Shown here piece after piece: positions 11,701-24,213 of a stretch of 64,000 bases of DNA (position 1 is its first letter; each line of letters begins with the position of its first letter). Origin of the DNA: Brachionus koreanus (taxonomy: Eukaryota > Rotifera > Eurotatoria > Ploima > Brachionidae); NCBI GenBank assembly GCA_016987375.1, contig PJRA01000005.1, forward strand, positions 2,320,982 through 2,384,981. Reading direction: 5' to 3'. Under the pieces are notes generated by a model. It was not told where the DNA came from, made no database searches, and saw nothing but the letters and a program-made list of their open reading frames with translations. Position numbers and translations under genes: made by a program.

Positions 11701-13721
11701 ACACTAAAAACTTTAATTTATCAACTAGATGCAGCGTTGGAAAAGTAATAAATTGAAAATTTTTGTATTTTTTATCAAATTGTAGACGCCTTTATTTCTA
11801 GCCCTGAGGCACAACGAAACGGAATTAATTTTATTTATGACATGAATGATTGTAAGCGTTCTAATTACGATTTGAGTCTTAGTCAAAAAATTCTAACTCT
11901 TGTTCGTGTAAGTCAAATTTTCAATTTTACTTTAAGCAATTTAAATTTTTTAATTTATAATTTATGACAAATAAGGGCTCCTATCCGGCAAGACTTAACA
12001 AGTTGCTTGTGGTGGCTGCTCCATTTTGGTTCAAATGCATCGTTAAAGTGCTGAGTATTCTAATGAGGGAAAAATTAAGAGAAAGAGTAGGAACAACTTT
12101 TTCGTTTTATTTACTAAAATATCTAATTTTTATTCTAAATAAATATTTAAATTTGCAAATCTGAGCATAATTTTAAATTGCAAATTTGAAATTTTAATTA
12201 AAATTTTAAATCTAATTTGTCTAATAAAAGGTTTTATTTGTTTCAAACGAAGAACTTAAAAATCAAATTCCTCGGGAAATACTACCTGACTATTTGGGTG
12301 GCACGGTTGTTCTTAATCATTCGAATTGGCTAATTGAATGCAACAAATTGGTCACTAATAAAGCATCAACCTGCAGCTTTTATTACCTATTTGATAGCGA
12401 AAAGAAAAATAAGAAATTTAGAATGATTAATTCAGATCAAGTTAAAAAAGACGATGACGAAGACGAATTGAACGTCAATCGAAAACGCCAATCGAAAGAT
12501 ATTCTTGATATTGAGGAAAAAAACAAGGCAAAAAAACAGCTATCGTCTGATTCTCCTCCACCTATATTTTCAAATAAGATAGCCGAAAAAATTGAACCCA
12601 TTCCTTTTGTAGATTAGTAAATTAACATTATTTAAAAAATAAAATTGCATAAACTTTATTATTAACAGCTATCAAAGCATACAAAATGTAGATCCTACAG
12701 ATAAAGATGTGTTTATCATTGATGAGTTAGTTGATCATGTCATCAATGTGGGAGCTTATGGTTTGAGCGAAGAATTTCGGATAATTCGTAACCAGCCCAT
12801 AAATTCTTCATTTGATGCTTTTAAGTAATTTAAAAAAAATTAAAAATAATGATTTTTTATTTTATTAATCAAAAAAGAGATAGAGAAAATGCAAATAAAA
12901 ATCGCTACCGAGATGTTTTATGCTTGGATGAGTCACGAATTAAGTTGGTCCCTGAGCATAGCAAAGTCGGTGATAGATTTATAAAAAATGATTATATTCA
13001 CGGAAATTTTGTAGATGGCTACAAGCAAAAAAATGCTTATATCAGCACACAGGGTCCTTTAGAAGAGACAGTTGAGGATTTCTGGAGAATGATATGGCAA
13101 GAGGTTGTTTTAGTTATAGCGATGACCACTAAAGTTTATGAACAGCGTAAACTGAAGTGTGCACAATATTGGCCTTTGGAAAAAGGCAGCATAACTCTTG
13201 TAGACCAATTGTTTGAAATAAAAAATGAGTATGTTGAAGATTTAGACGACTACAAAGTGACTAAATTAGCGATTAAACATCTACCATCTGGCAAAACTAG
13301 AAATATAATTCACTGTCAATTTTTATCATGGCCAGACCATGGAGTGCCTAAGGCTGCCACTCAAATACTCGACTTTATTCAATTGGTTCGAAAACATCAA
13401 TCAGAATGCTTAAAGGAGTTGTTAAAGAATACAAATTGGCCTGGTCATCCTCTTGGTCCTCCGATTTGTGTACACTGTAGTGCTGGAATTGGTCGCACAG
13501 GAACTTTTTGTGCCATTGATATTAGCATCAATCGGCTAAACGATTGTAAAACAGTCAATATATTCGATACAGTCACCAAGATTCGGTTGCAAAGGGCTCA
13601 AAGTGTACAAATGAGAGATCAGTATGTTTTTTGTTATATGGCTGTATTAGAGTATGCACAAAAAGAGAATTTGTTTAATGAAAATTTAGATTTGGCTAAA
13701 ATTTTTGAAGAATTGTTCTAA
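7430..13721 (+). CDS. PTPN9: Tyrosine-protein phosphatase non-receptor type 9 (CRAL-TRIO + PTP)
   Basis: Nine exons join in frame: 7430-7765, 9790-9921, 11460-11549, 11617-11744, 11802-11907, 11976-12086, 12231-12616, 12669-12824 and 12878-13721, encoding 762 residues. A polar leader of about 112 residues precedes the CRAL-TRIO domain (WNIAVKFLMARRFDV, SGKFTIL, INFIYDM, PARLNKLLVVAAPFWF, LPDYLGG). A charged linker follows, then a classical PTP domain with KNRYRDV, DGYKQKNAYISTQGPL, the WPDHGVP loop and the P-loop VHCSAGIGRTG, with catalytic Cys near residue 682. The order matches animal PTPN9/MEG2, which uses its Sec14-like domain to bind phosphoinositides on secretory vesicles and dephosphorylates fusion factors such as NSF. 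Introns 1 and 2 are about 2.0 and 1.5 kb; the others are short. Exon 1 is in phase but lacks recognisable homology, so the true start may lie elsewhere. A polyadenylation signal is near 13863. Confidence 0.92.
8680..8706. repeat. (AT)n microsatellite
   Basis: An uninterrupted AT dinucleotide run followed by poly-T, inside intron 1 of the PTPN9 gene. Confidence 0.9.
9028..9130 (+). repeat. Possible decayed tRNA-derived SINE head
   Basis: The stretch TTAGCTCAAGTGTAAAGCA followed by TTGGGTTTATCCC resembles the D-arm and anticodon arm of a tRNA, including a good A box. The expected B box is poor (GGATTTCTAATTG). It lies in PTPN9 intron 1. It cannot fold into a good tRNA, so a decayed tRNA pseudogene or SINE is more likely than a working gene. 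Confidence 0.3.
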
Positions 13722-16463
13722 AAATTGTAAAAATAGAATACAATGCTATTTTAAAAATAGACAAACATTTATAAAGGATTTTCTATGTTATTTTATTGCT
13801 TCAGTTCTATGTGTTATCACTTTATTATAAAATTGTAAAAGCAAATTTATCTAGTTTTATGAAATAAATAAATGTTTAATTTTTATTGTTTTAATAAGAA
13901 AAATTTTTTCAATTAACAAAACTCTTAAATGACGACTGTTTCAAAAATTTGATTATAAATTTAGAATTTGAAATAAATCGAGAAAGTAAAACTAAATTTC
14001 ATTTTTATTCTAAATTAATTTTTATTCAAATTTATAAATTATTATTTTAATTTCGACTAATTAAAATTTGGAATATAAACTTTCAATAATTTGTGATTTT
14101 AATAAATTTTCTTAACCTTAAATAAAATTTAATCTTGTTCCATGAAACTATTTTAATAAAACTTAATAAATTTTTTTTTAATTCACAAAATATTAACATT
14201 TAGTCGATATTTTATTTTTTTCTTGTGTTACAATTTTATGTTTTGAGTAAGATTTACGTGATATTAAATAATTTGTTTTTTTAAGCAATTTAACCTTTTA
14301 TTCTTTTAATAGTTTTCAAATTTATTTTTCATTTATTTAAATTTAATTTCTTTGCATTTTTTTTTCAAAATTTGTATATAAAGGTTAAATTTAAATCATT
14401 TGAATTCTTTTTCTTTTTTCCTCTTTTGCAAATTTTTTTAATAATCTTTCATTTTAAAATTTTAGCTAAATTATTATGAACAAATCTAAAGATAATTATT
14501 TAAAAGGTTTTTATTTTTATAGATCTATTGTTAATTATAAAAGTTTCCATGTAAAAAAAATAGACAATTTTTATGTGTAAAGTTAAATAAAATTTGAAAT
14601 ATATTTCTTTTTTTTAACTATAGAAAGTCTAATTAATTGAAAAAATTTCCAAAAAAATAAATAAACTTATTTATAAAAAAAATAAAATTTTTTTAGTATT
14701 AATTGATTTATGGTTCTTCTAATTCATTTTTTAATACTTTATTTCTTCGAGGAAATATTCATGTTTTTATTTTTTTTTAAGAAACTTCTAGATTTACATT
14801 CTTAAAGAATAAAATGAACAATAATAAAATTTCTAAATATTGAAAAAAAGTCTATTGCATTTTTAGGTCATCTTTATGTCACCAAGACTGGTTATAAAAT
14901 TTCTGAACAAAATTTGTTCTAGTCAAAAAAGAGAGGAAAATTCAAAAATATGTTGGAATGTGTTACAATATTAGGTTTCAAATAACAAAATACAACAGAA
15001 TTTAACGCTTAAAAAATTTCTTAATTTTTTTCTGAAGGCTTATTATCAGCTTTTTAAATACAACATACAAAGTTGCATTATTTATTTATGGTCTGTTAAT
15101 AGTCTGCAAAATTTCAGCATCCAAACTTTTCAAAAATAAATCAGAATTGTACCAGATTTTTTTTTAAAAATGAAACTTGAATGCTGCTCATATTTTTACA
15201 GAATTTAGAATTTTTAGCCTTGTACTCACTTCTATTGTACTAAATTTCACAATACCTACTTAGCAAAAATTTCAAAATTTTAAAGCCTAATGACCAAATA
15301 AAATTTACTTAGCACTTTGTATTATGATTTTATGTTTATAATATGTATTTTTAATTATAATTAAGATAGATTACTTGTTTTGTAGATTGGATTTATAAAC
15401 CAAATAAATCCAAAAGTTCTGTTGCAGTACATTTCTAATTAAATAATCCAAAATTAAATTATAATATATAATTTTTTAAAAATTTAGGAAAAAATTGTGA
15501 TATAAATTTTGAAAAATAACGTAGAGGAACTTTATTTAGAAATTTTTCAATTACTTTAATTTTTTGATTTAAAAATTAATATTAATTTTGTAAAAGCAAA
15601 AAAAAATTTGCTTAAAGCATTTTTTGTTAAAAAATATCTCTAAGTTCTAATTTATTTAAAATATAAATCAAATAGCAAATGTTAATTTTTCATTAAGCTA
15701 TTAGTATCATAATTTAAAATATATTACTAAGAAAACAATCTAAAATCTGAGATTTCTTTTAATTTAATTTGCTTAATAAACAAAAATGCATAAACATTGT
15801 TGTTTAGGGTAGTTTTGTGGACTAAATGAAAAACATCGCGTTAAGATAAAATTATTTTGACATTTTCATTTTAGGGATTCAATTGTGTAATTTTTGACTA
15901 AAATTAAGGATTAAAGATTTTTCTTAAAAGTAAGAGGATTAATTTCATCACTGAAAGAAAATTTTTTAAAATAGATTTTTTAAAGCATATCGCGCGCACA
16001 AATTTCTCGCTTGACAATTTGTGTACTCAGGCAAATAAGAGATGCTTAAAATTATATTATAAAACAAAAATAAAAAAAAAAGAGAAAAATTTTAATATAA
16101 ATATTTAAATGAAAAATTTATGTCGAAAGAGTTTGCATCTAAACAAAATTGCAAAAACGAAATAGCATTTGAATTATTTTTCGCATCTATTTAGTTTGAA
16201 CGCAACTAATTTATGAACAAAATTTTTCATAATTATTATTTTTCTATATAGAAAATAATTGAAATTTTCAAAGTAAAACCATCGTCGACTATAACAACAA
16301 CCAAAATAAAAACTTTAAAAAAACTATTTTTTTTTAGTTTCAGTTTTTTGTTTTTGGCTAAAAATTAATTTTCTTAAAAGCCGTGACAACCAAAGTAATT
16401 CAATTTACTAAGACACTTTAGATTAAGCACAGATCAAGTTTGAGGAAATAATTTGAGTGTAGA
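13722..16463. other. Intergenic AT-rich spacer
   Basis: 2.7 kb without a credible frame or repeat. It contains the PTPN9 3' end and, in the last few hundred bases, the presumed CDC34 promoter and leader. Confidence 0.55.
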
Positions 16464-17183
16464 ATGGCCAAAACTGCAACCAGTGCGGCAACAAAAGCAT
16501 TGCAACAAGAACTTAAATCAATTCAAAAAGAGCCACTGGAAGGCTTTACAGTTAATCTTTTAAACGACAATCTATTCGAATGGGAAGTGGCAATATTCGG
16601 GCCTCCGAACACGCTGTATCAGGGTGGCTACTTCAAGTCGAACATAAAATTTCCTCCCGACTATCCATACTCGCCTCCGTCAGTCCGATTTGCAACCAAA
16701 ATGTGGCACCCAAACATATATGAAAATGGTGATGTGTGCATATCAATTCTTCATCCGCCAATTGACGATCCAACGAATACTGAATTGCCCTCAGAAAAAT
16801 GGAATCCTGCGCAGAATGTGCGCACAGTAATGATGAGCATTATTTCGCTTCTTAACGAACCGAACACGTTCTCGCCTGCCAATGTTGATGCTTCAGTTAT
16901 GTACAGAAGATACATAGACTCTAAAGGAGTTGATAAAGAGTACGAAAATATAATTCGAAAACAAGTGCTAGCTACTAGAGCCGATGCGGAACGAGACGGA
17001 GTATATGTACCTCAAACTTTAGAAGAATACTGCGTCAAGGCTTCAGGCTCAAAAGACTATGAAAATGCTAACGATGATTGTATATTGGACGATTTAGATG
17101 ACTTAGATCCGTACGATAACAATGATGATTCAGATTGCAACTACGATGAATCGAATACTGACTCTGGAAATGAAGAATCTTAA
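16464..17183 (+). CDS. UBE2R/CDC34: Ubiquitin-conjugating enzyme E2 R (CDC34 family)
   Basis: Intronless ORF of 239 residues, close to human CDC34 (236). It contains the UBC fold with MWHPNIYENGDVCISILHPP, where Cys92 is the ubiquitin-accepting residue. The acidic loop typical of CDC34/UBE2G enzymes follows (IDDPTNTELPSEKW). The C-terminal tail is strongly acidic and ends DSGNEES, almost identical to the vertebrate end. This E2 works with SCF-type cullin-RING ligases to build K48 ubiquitin chains on cell-cycle substrates; the acidic tail docks on the cullin basic canyon. The ATG is followed directly by conserved sequence, so the start is secure. Codon use is visibly less AT-biased than neighbouring genes, suggesting high expression or stronger constraint. 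Confidence 0.96.
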   Translation: MAKTATSAATKALQQELKSIQKEPLEGFTVNLLNDNLFEWEVAIFGPPNTLYQGGYFKSNIKFPPDYPYSPPSVRFATKMWHPNIYENGDVCISILHPPIDDPTNTELPSEKWNPAQNVRTVMMSIISLLNEPNTFSPANVDASVMYRRYIDSKGVDKEYENIIRKQVLATRADAERDGVYVPQTLEEYCVKASGSKDYENANDDCILDDLDDLDPYDNNDDSDCNYDESNTDSGNEES

Positions 17184-17938
17184 ATTTCTTAAATATATAA
17201 ATATATATATAAAAAAAATAATTTTTCTTTAGCTTTTTAAAAAAATATTATTTTTCTATAAATTTTTGTATCAAGTTGGATTTTTTTTCTTGATTGTCTT
17301 TCATCGTACTTAATCTAGATATTTGTGAGTTGAATTTTAAGTGGAAGATCTTTCTCGTTTATAAACTGATTTTTATCTAAGGTCTAAATTTTGTATTTAA
17401 TGGCATCTACCGCTATAAAATCATTATTATCCAAACAGATTTATTTTTCGACATTTTTTTTTAACTAAATAAAATATGATTTAAATTTTGCTAAATAAAT
17501 TTTAAAATGTTAAAAAAAATAACTAAAATTTCAATTAAAAGAATCATATTTTTTATTGAGGATAAAAATTTTTACAAAAAACTAGCAAAAAAGAAATAAT
17601 ATATCTAAAATTACCGACCATTCTTAACTAATAAAATTGAGATTAAAGATCAAAAAAAAAAGAAAAAATCTCTATTTCTTTATATATTATAATGATTCTT
17701 AAAAATATTATTTTTTTTAAATTAATTGTTATTATTGTTTGGATTAAATGCCTTATCTTACCATATTTTCTATAAAAAAAATCTTAAAAATGATTGTGAA
17801 AAAGTTAAGAAACTTTTATTTCTGAAACTAGCGCAAAACCCCTAAAAATTTCGTTCGGTTGATGCTCTTTTTTAAAAATAATTATCAAATAAACCTTTTA
17901 AATTGATTTTTTTGTGTTTGAAAAATACCTAGTCAAGT

Positions 17939-18021
17939 TAAAAACGATGTCTTCGGAAGACATCGTTCATAGATGTTTTATCTATGAATGATCTCATTTT
18001 TATGAATGAAAAACGTTTTTA
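17939..18021. repeat. Nested hairpin element
   Basis: Bases 17943-17967 form a hairpin with 12-bp arms (AACGATGTCTTC and its complement) around one base. A second hairpin, CATAGAT/ATCTATG, follows at once. An outer pair TAAAAACG (17939-17946) and CGTTTTTA (18014-18021) encloses both, sharing bases with the first arm. It may be a small fold-back transposon remnant. Confidence 0.6.
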
Positions 18022-18759
18022 GATAAAAATTAGAAAATTTTCATCACATCATTTTAAAGTATTTCTAGAGAAATTAGATAGTCATGGAAAAAATTATTTT
18101 TTTTATTATGGTTTCATTCTTGAATTATTTAGTAAAATGTATCGTTTTGACTTGTTTTGTTTGGTATAATAAGGATTGTTAACAGAACATACCCACTTTT
18201 TTCGTTAATATTATTTGATCATGAGAAAACAATAATTAAGCTAAACCAAACAAGAAGAACTGAATGTTTTTGTGAAAAATGCATAACTGATTGCACGACA
18301 ATTGTTCCTTTATCACGTTAGTTAATTATTATTATCACCAATTTTGTTTTTAAACACAAATATTCTGAATATAAAGAAAAATTAAATAAAAATACAGTTA
18401 AATTTTCTGAAATTAAAATTCTCGAATTTTATTTTTTAAGGTATACCTTCAAAGCCAGTTACAAGTTATTTTATAAAAATTTTAAAAAAAGCAGAATTTA
18501 ATGATTTTTAAAATGAAGTTTGTAACTCTTTGTTTATTTAGTTAAAAAATTTTATAAAATAAAAACTTTAAACTTTAAATGAAAATTTGGAAACTTTGAT
18601 ACAACATAATTGCAAAAAAGGCTTATCAGCAACAGAAGAAGAAAAAGTCATACTCATCTTTGTCAAATGCTCTGCATACGGGTGTTGAGTGAAACCCCAA
18701 GCATAGTACTTGGTAATTATTAAATTGAGCTTTATACATCATAATCAAATATATCTATC

Positions 18760-18860
18760 ACCTTTCAGCATATTGGACAGATCTTACTCCTGATTATCAT
18801 CTTTTTTGCTTAATGTCTCATTTTCTTATAGAACGGCATTTTTCTAGCCAAGATTAAGAT
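18760..18860 (+). pseudogene. Mariner-like transposase fragment
   Basis: One frame reads DLTPDYHLFCLMSHFLIERH, matching the third catalytic region of mariner transposases (YSPDLxPxDYHLFxxMxHFL). Flanking sequence is too decayed to follow. A related fragment lies in the opposite orientation near 25.8 kb and shares the nucleotide stretch GAAAATGAGACATTAAGCA. Confidence 0.55.
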
Positions 18861-19390
18861 GAAGAAGATTTTTTAGCCCCAATAGCCGTGAATGGCACAA
18901 GAGAAAAATTTAACTCCTCGCTGATAGATTGCTGAAAATTATAGATTATAATAGTTGATATTTTAAAGATAAGCTAACTATTGTTTTTTTTAATGATTAA
19001 AAAAAATTGAAAATAAAGTACAATTTTTCGACTCCAATAAAAATAATTTAAAAACAATCTTTTCAATTGTTGTACATGATTAAATTTCAGATAAAAAAAG
19101 TTGATATTGTCACCCAGTCCTTAATTGATTCTAAAAAAAATGCGAAATCAATTAATTATCAGTACGCTATATCATTCTTGATACTTTATAAAATTTATAA
19201 AGTAAAAAATTTGTTAAATTAATTTTATTTAATTAAAAAAAATAAAAATAAAATATTTTAATTTTTTATATTATCCATTTTTACAGTATATGAATAAAAA
19301 GTTTAAAAAAAATTGAAATTTTCTTTAATTTTTTTGTTTAAATTGATCAATTAATATTTAAAAGAAATTGAGTTAAGAAAATTTTCAGAA

Positions 19391-22010
19391 ATGAGTGACG
19401 ATGAAGAAATGGAAGAGTTTGATCTAAATGAGGAAGATTTACAAAGGGCTTATAATGGCCCCGGTTTTAAAAGGCATAAAATGACAAAAGAAGAGGCAAT
19501 GCTGGGCATTTGGGCTTCTAAAGAGTATTCTGACAGCGAAGAGGAAGATCAATTTAGCTACCGAAGACAGCAGAAGTATTCAAAATCGACTGTTGATTTT
19601 GTTTCTTCAAAATCTGGTAAACAAACTGAGAACGAAAAAACTGAAAATGACCAAGATAAAATTAGTGATGAGGATGAGTTTAAAAATTTAATCAAAAATG
19701 AATGCCTAGCAGACAGTGACAGCGATAATGATAACATGGAAGAACTCGGTTCAAAAAATTACTATCAAGTAAAACAATCAACTGTCAACCATACTAGCAA
19801 ACAAACTTCTCAAAAACAGGCTCCAAGGATAACAAAGTATAGCTTTTTCATAATTAAAAAAATTTTATGTTTATTTTAAATAATTGATTTAGAGCAGATG
19901 TAAAAGAAATTGGTAATTGGGAAAGACATACAAAAGGTATTGGAATGAAACTTATGCAGAAAATGGGCTGGGAGAAAGGAAAAGGCTTGGGAAAAGACTT
20001 AAGTGGACGAGCCATACCTGTTGAGGCTTCAGTTCGAAAAGGAAAAGGTGCAATAGGAGCTCATGGACCAGAGAATAAAGAAAAACGATATCAAGAAAGC
20101 CAAGAAGAAGAGCTTGTCCATGTTTCTCAATGGAAAAAAGATGTATTTTTTTTTATTGAAACGAATATAAAACAATTATTTGTTTATTTTTAAAGAAAAA
20201 GAATAAAAAACCACATTACGCTTTAAAGACATCTGACGAATTAATCAAATTAGCTTCAAAACAACCTGAAAAACTAAGGAAAATTGAAAAAATGATGGAA
20301 ATTGGCGATTTGGAGCAGCTGGAGCGCAAAAAAGAAAAAGCAGGGAAAATAAAAATTATTGATATGACAGGTAGAGAACAACGTATTGCTCATGGCTATG
20401 AATCATTGAGTCATATAGCACGTTTGTCTCAAATGGACAATGAATATGAGGAAAAAAAACGACAAAATTTTGATATACCAGAATTGACTCATAATTTAGA
20501 TTTAGTTTTAAACATGACTGAGGATAAATTGATTCATTATGACAAAAAAATGAAACATTACGAAGACATGATAGTTAGTTTAAATTATGAAGAAAAACGC
20601 ACTGGAGAAAAAATAAAATCCGAGTCGGATCAAATGGAAAAAATAAAAAATTTAATAAAATCTATAGAAATATGTGAGAGTAAAGTAAATGAAGATGGAG
20701 TTACACTCAGTGATCTAATTGAGTCATTTGAAAACTTAAGACAAACATATCCAGATGAATTTATAATTTTTAATTTGTCTCAAGTATCTTTACCATTGAT
20801 GGCACCTTTAATTAAACAAAAAATAAAACTATGGAATCCATTTGAAAATCATGCCACATATGATGAACATGAGCCAAAATCAATTGTTTATTGTTATGAT
20901 ATTTATTCGAAATTAAAAACCCTTTTGAGCGATAGTGATTTTGAAAATGTTAATTTATACCATAGATTGGTATGGGAAACATGGATGCCAGCTTTTAGAA
21001 AAATTCTTAGTGAAATAAGCATCAAAGAACATGCTTTTGATTGTAGTCAGTTGATTGAAAAGTGGAGATCTCTTCTGTCAAACTGGATTGTACGAAATAT
21101 TCTGGATCAAATAATTTTGCCCAAATTAACTGATGAAGTTGAATCATGGAATCCATTGACAGACGTAATTCCAATACATGAATGGATTCATCCATGGCTA
21201 GCTCTTATGAAAGACAGATTAGACACAAGTTTGTTCCCAACAATAAGATTTAAATTAGCTTCTGCTTTACAAAGCTGGCATCCATCTGATCAATCTGCCA
21301 AGGCTGTTCTGATTCCATGGAAACCTCCAGTATTTTCGGCTCAAAATTGGGAACAATTTTTGCTTAGAAATATTTTGCCTAAATTAGAAATGATACTTGA
21401 AAAAGAGCTTGTTATAAATCCAAGTAAACAAAATTTAGAACCTTGGAATTGGATTGTTTCTTGGATAGATTTAGTGCCGATTTCAAATTTTGTTGCTTTA
21501 TTGGAAAAAAGTTTTTTTCCAAAATGGCTAGAAGTATTAAGCATTTGGCTAAATTCATCACCAAATTATGAAGAAGTATCCAAATGGTACATTGGATGGA
21601 AATCATTATTTAGTGAAAAATTATTACAACATCCTAACGTAAAAGCTAAGCTATCTCAAGGGTTGATGATGATGAATCGTAGCGTCAGTGGTGCACAAGT
21701 TTCATATACTCCAACCGAGCCAACTCCGGTAGTGAGTGAACTTCCTAGAGAAATACCTCATTTAGTCAGAGAAAAAGGTGCACAATTGAGCTCTAAACCT
21801 GTGATTTCATCTTTCAAAGATATCATTGAAAGAAAAGCAGCTGAGAAAAATATAATGTTTACACCTATAATTAACAAATTTAAAGAAGGTAAACAAGTTT
21901 ATCGTCTTGGAAATTTAAATTTGTATTTGGACAGAAATGTTATTTTTATTTTACAAAATGGAAATTGGATTCCAGCTTCGATGAACGAAATTTTTCAAAA
22001 AGCTCTTTAG
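19391..22010 (+). CDS. TFIP11: Tuftelin-interacting protein 11 (G-patch splicing factor)
   Basis: Three exons, 19391-19836, 19893-20142 and 20196-22010, give 836 residues, essentially the length of human TFIP11 (837). The acidic N-terminus (MSDDEEMEEFDLNEEDLQ) is the TIP_N region. A G-patch follows around residues 155-190 (GIGMKLMQKMGWEKGKGLGK). The long C-terminal exon holds the GCFC-type helical domain with repeated tryptophans (SWNPLTDVIPIHEW, WVSW-like segments) and the conserved end NWIPASMNEI. TFIP11 (yeast Ntr1/Spp382) recruits and activates the DEAH helicase DHX15 to take apart the intron-lariat spliceosome in the nucleus. Introns are 56 and 53 bp. AATAAA follows the stop at about 22042. 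Confidence 0.95.
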
Positions 22011-24213
22011 AGTTTAATTTATTTTTAATTTTTTTTTATGTAAATAAAATATTTTGTTTTTTGTTCGATATAAATTGTTCAAAATATTCTGTATAAAAAA
22101 TAATTATGATTTTACTCTATCATCATTTAAATCATCGATTAATCACTGGATTAAGTCTCCTTTATAAATAAAAGTCTTTATTCTGTCCTCATAAAAGTTT
22201 GAATTTACATTTTGGTTTTAGAAGCGAACTTTTTCAAAATTTAAAAAAATTGAATAATTGTTCAATTAAATAACAAAAGAATAGATTATCATTTCAATCC
22301 ATATTTTTTTTGACTAAAACTAAGGGAATAAAAAATTTAATCGAAAAAAAATGTCTAAAAATTACAACCTTGTCTCATTCTTTTTCATTAAATTAAATAA
22401 GTGTAAATATCTGATGGTTCAGCAAAAAAAATATAAAAATTAAGATAGCAATTACACAATGAAATCGAACATTCGATATATCTTTATTAGAAGCGTGTTT
22501 TATATTCTTCAACCAATCTAACGACTAATTGAATGGAATGACTCAGTCCTGTCCTAACATATCTCTCACTTAAATTAAAGTGCATTCATGTGCAAACAGC
22601 TAGATGAAGCCATTTAGCTGTTTGTATTTTAACACTCATAGACCTTTTTTATTTTACACGTTTTTTTACTTTTTTTTAATGAAAATAAAATTATTTTGAA
22701 AAAAAATAAAATAATCTAATTTTTATTAAATAATTTTAGTTTAATATTTTTGATTTAAGATATGATTGAAAAAAATATTAAAAAATGATTAAATCTATTG
22801 AATATAAAACAAAAATGGAAGAAACAAAAAGAGTTAAAAATACCATTCCAATCTTTAATTGTCAAATTTTAGTCTTATTTCTGGAATCAAAAAAATATTC
22901 TTTTGAAAAGAGTTTCATTTCCTTTAGTCCGAGGTTTGTAAAAAAAAAAAGAAATGTTTATTAATTTTAGAAATTTTCAGCTAATTTGTCGATTTCTAAA
23001 AAACATTCAATTGAGAAATTTCGGTCAAAAAATTTCCCGCCTGCCTAATATTTAACCGTATAATTGCCGGTCCAAAATTTTGCTGCCCTCTTTTAAAACC
23101 GTCCATCTAGGCGGCCTTTCTCGTGGTTAAAAAAAAATTTTGGTCGCATTAGAGACTGCTTATACGGTTCCCAACACTAGTTTCTGAGAGAGAGTTAAGA
23201 CAATGAAAAGTTTAATTTGAAATAAATCAAATCACAGTATAGGTTTCCTTATGTGTTAAATTTTAGGCTCCATTTTTTATTTTAAAAGATTTTTTAATTA
23301 CAACTTTCTTTAATATCTTCTATCATTGAAGTAAAAGTTAATCTACTATCAACTTACCAAGAAATTTAATTTCTTTTTTGCTTTTGATTTTATTTTCCAT
23401 GAATTTTTTTTTAATTAAAATCTATATCAACTTTATTGTTCCCAGCAAAAAGTCATTGATGAAGACTTTTCAAATGATATTTATTTATTCATTTGTTTTA
23501 TCTATATCAATCTAATGTTCCTTAAAAACAAAAATATAAAAGATATTTGAAAAATAAAAAAAAAATTAGAAAGTAAACAAAATAATATTAAAAAAAGAAA
23601 GTTAAAAATCATTAGAAATAATGAAGTATTGTAGAAAATGAGTTGAAGTTTCATAATTATTTTAATTAACAAAAACTGAATCATAAATGAGCTTAAACTT
23701 GGTATTTGTGCAGAAAATTGAAGCCTGCGATGAATTGAAGATCAAGTATGTGAATCTCTGTCAAAAATACTTAATGTCCAAAAGCCTATGAAAATGATGG
23801 AATGATAACATTCTAAAGCTATTGACCAAGCCAAAAAATGGAAAAAAATATTAAAAATCGTTTAAGTTTGTTCATAATTTCGCGTTTTATGTATTTTATT
23901 TTTGAAATTTAAAATATTAAAAAATTAAAATTAACTCTAATTATCATATGGCTAACCGAATTAATTATCTAATCCAAAAATAAAAATTATTTTAAATTTG
24001 TCTTTACTTGTTTGTCATTTTAACTTTTCATCAATTAAAAAAAATCAAAATATTTCTAATTTCTCGATTTTTGGCTAAAGAAAATTAATGTTAAGAATGT
24101 TAGCTATCTTGATTTATTTTGACATTTAAATCATTACATTACATACATTACATACATTATACTAATTTTATTCTTAAAAATCAATCATTATATTTTAACT
24201 TTTTTATAGATAA
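22011..24213. other. Intergenic interval
   Basis: No coding sequence recognised. A short GC-richer imperfect fold-back lies at 23054-23169. The short tandem motif ACATTACAT occurs near 24133-24163. The serpin promoter must lie near the right end. Confidence 0.5.
23054..23169. repeat. Imperfect fold-back element
   Basis: Ends AACCGTATAA (23054-23063) and TTATACGGTT (23160-23169) are perfect 10-bp inverted repeats. A second, inner pair around CCAAAATTTT/AAAATTTTGG is also inverted. The interior is markedly richer in GC than its surroundings, so a short non-autonomous transposon is likely. Confidence 0.45.

Larger units (their letters stand above)
17184..19390. other. Intergenic interval with fold-back and mariner remnant
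   Basis: AT-rich spacer holding a nested palindrome (17939-18021) and a decayed mariner transposase fragment (about 18760-18860). The last bases before the next gene read TTTTCAGAAATG, a possible splice acceptor just upstream of the TFIP11 start. Confidence 0.5.
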
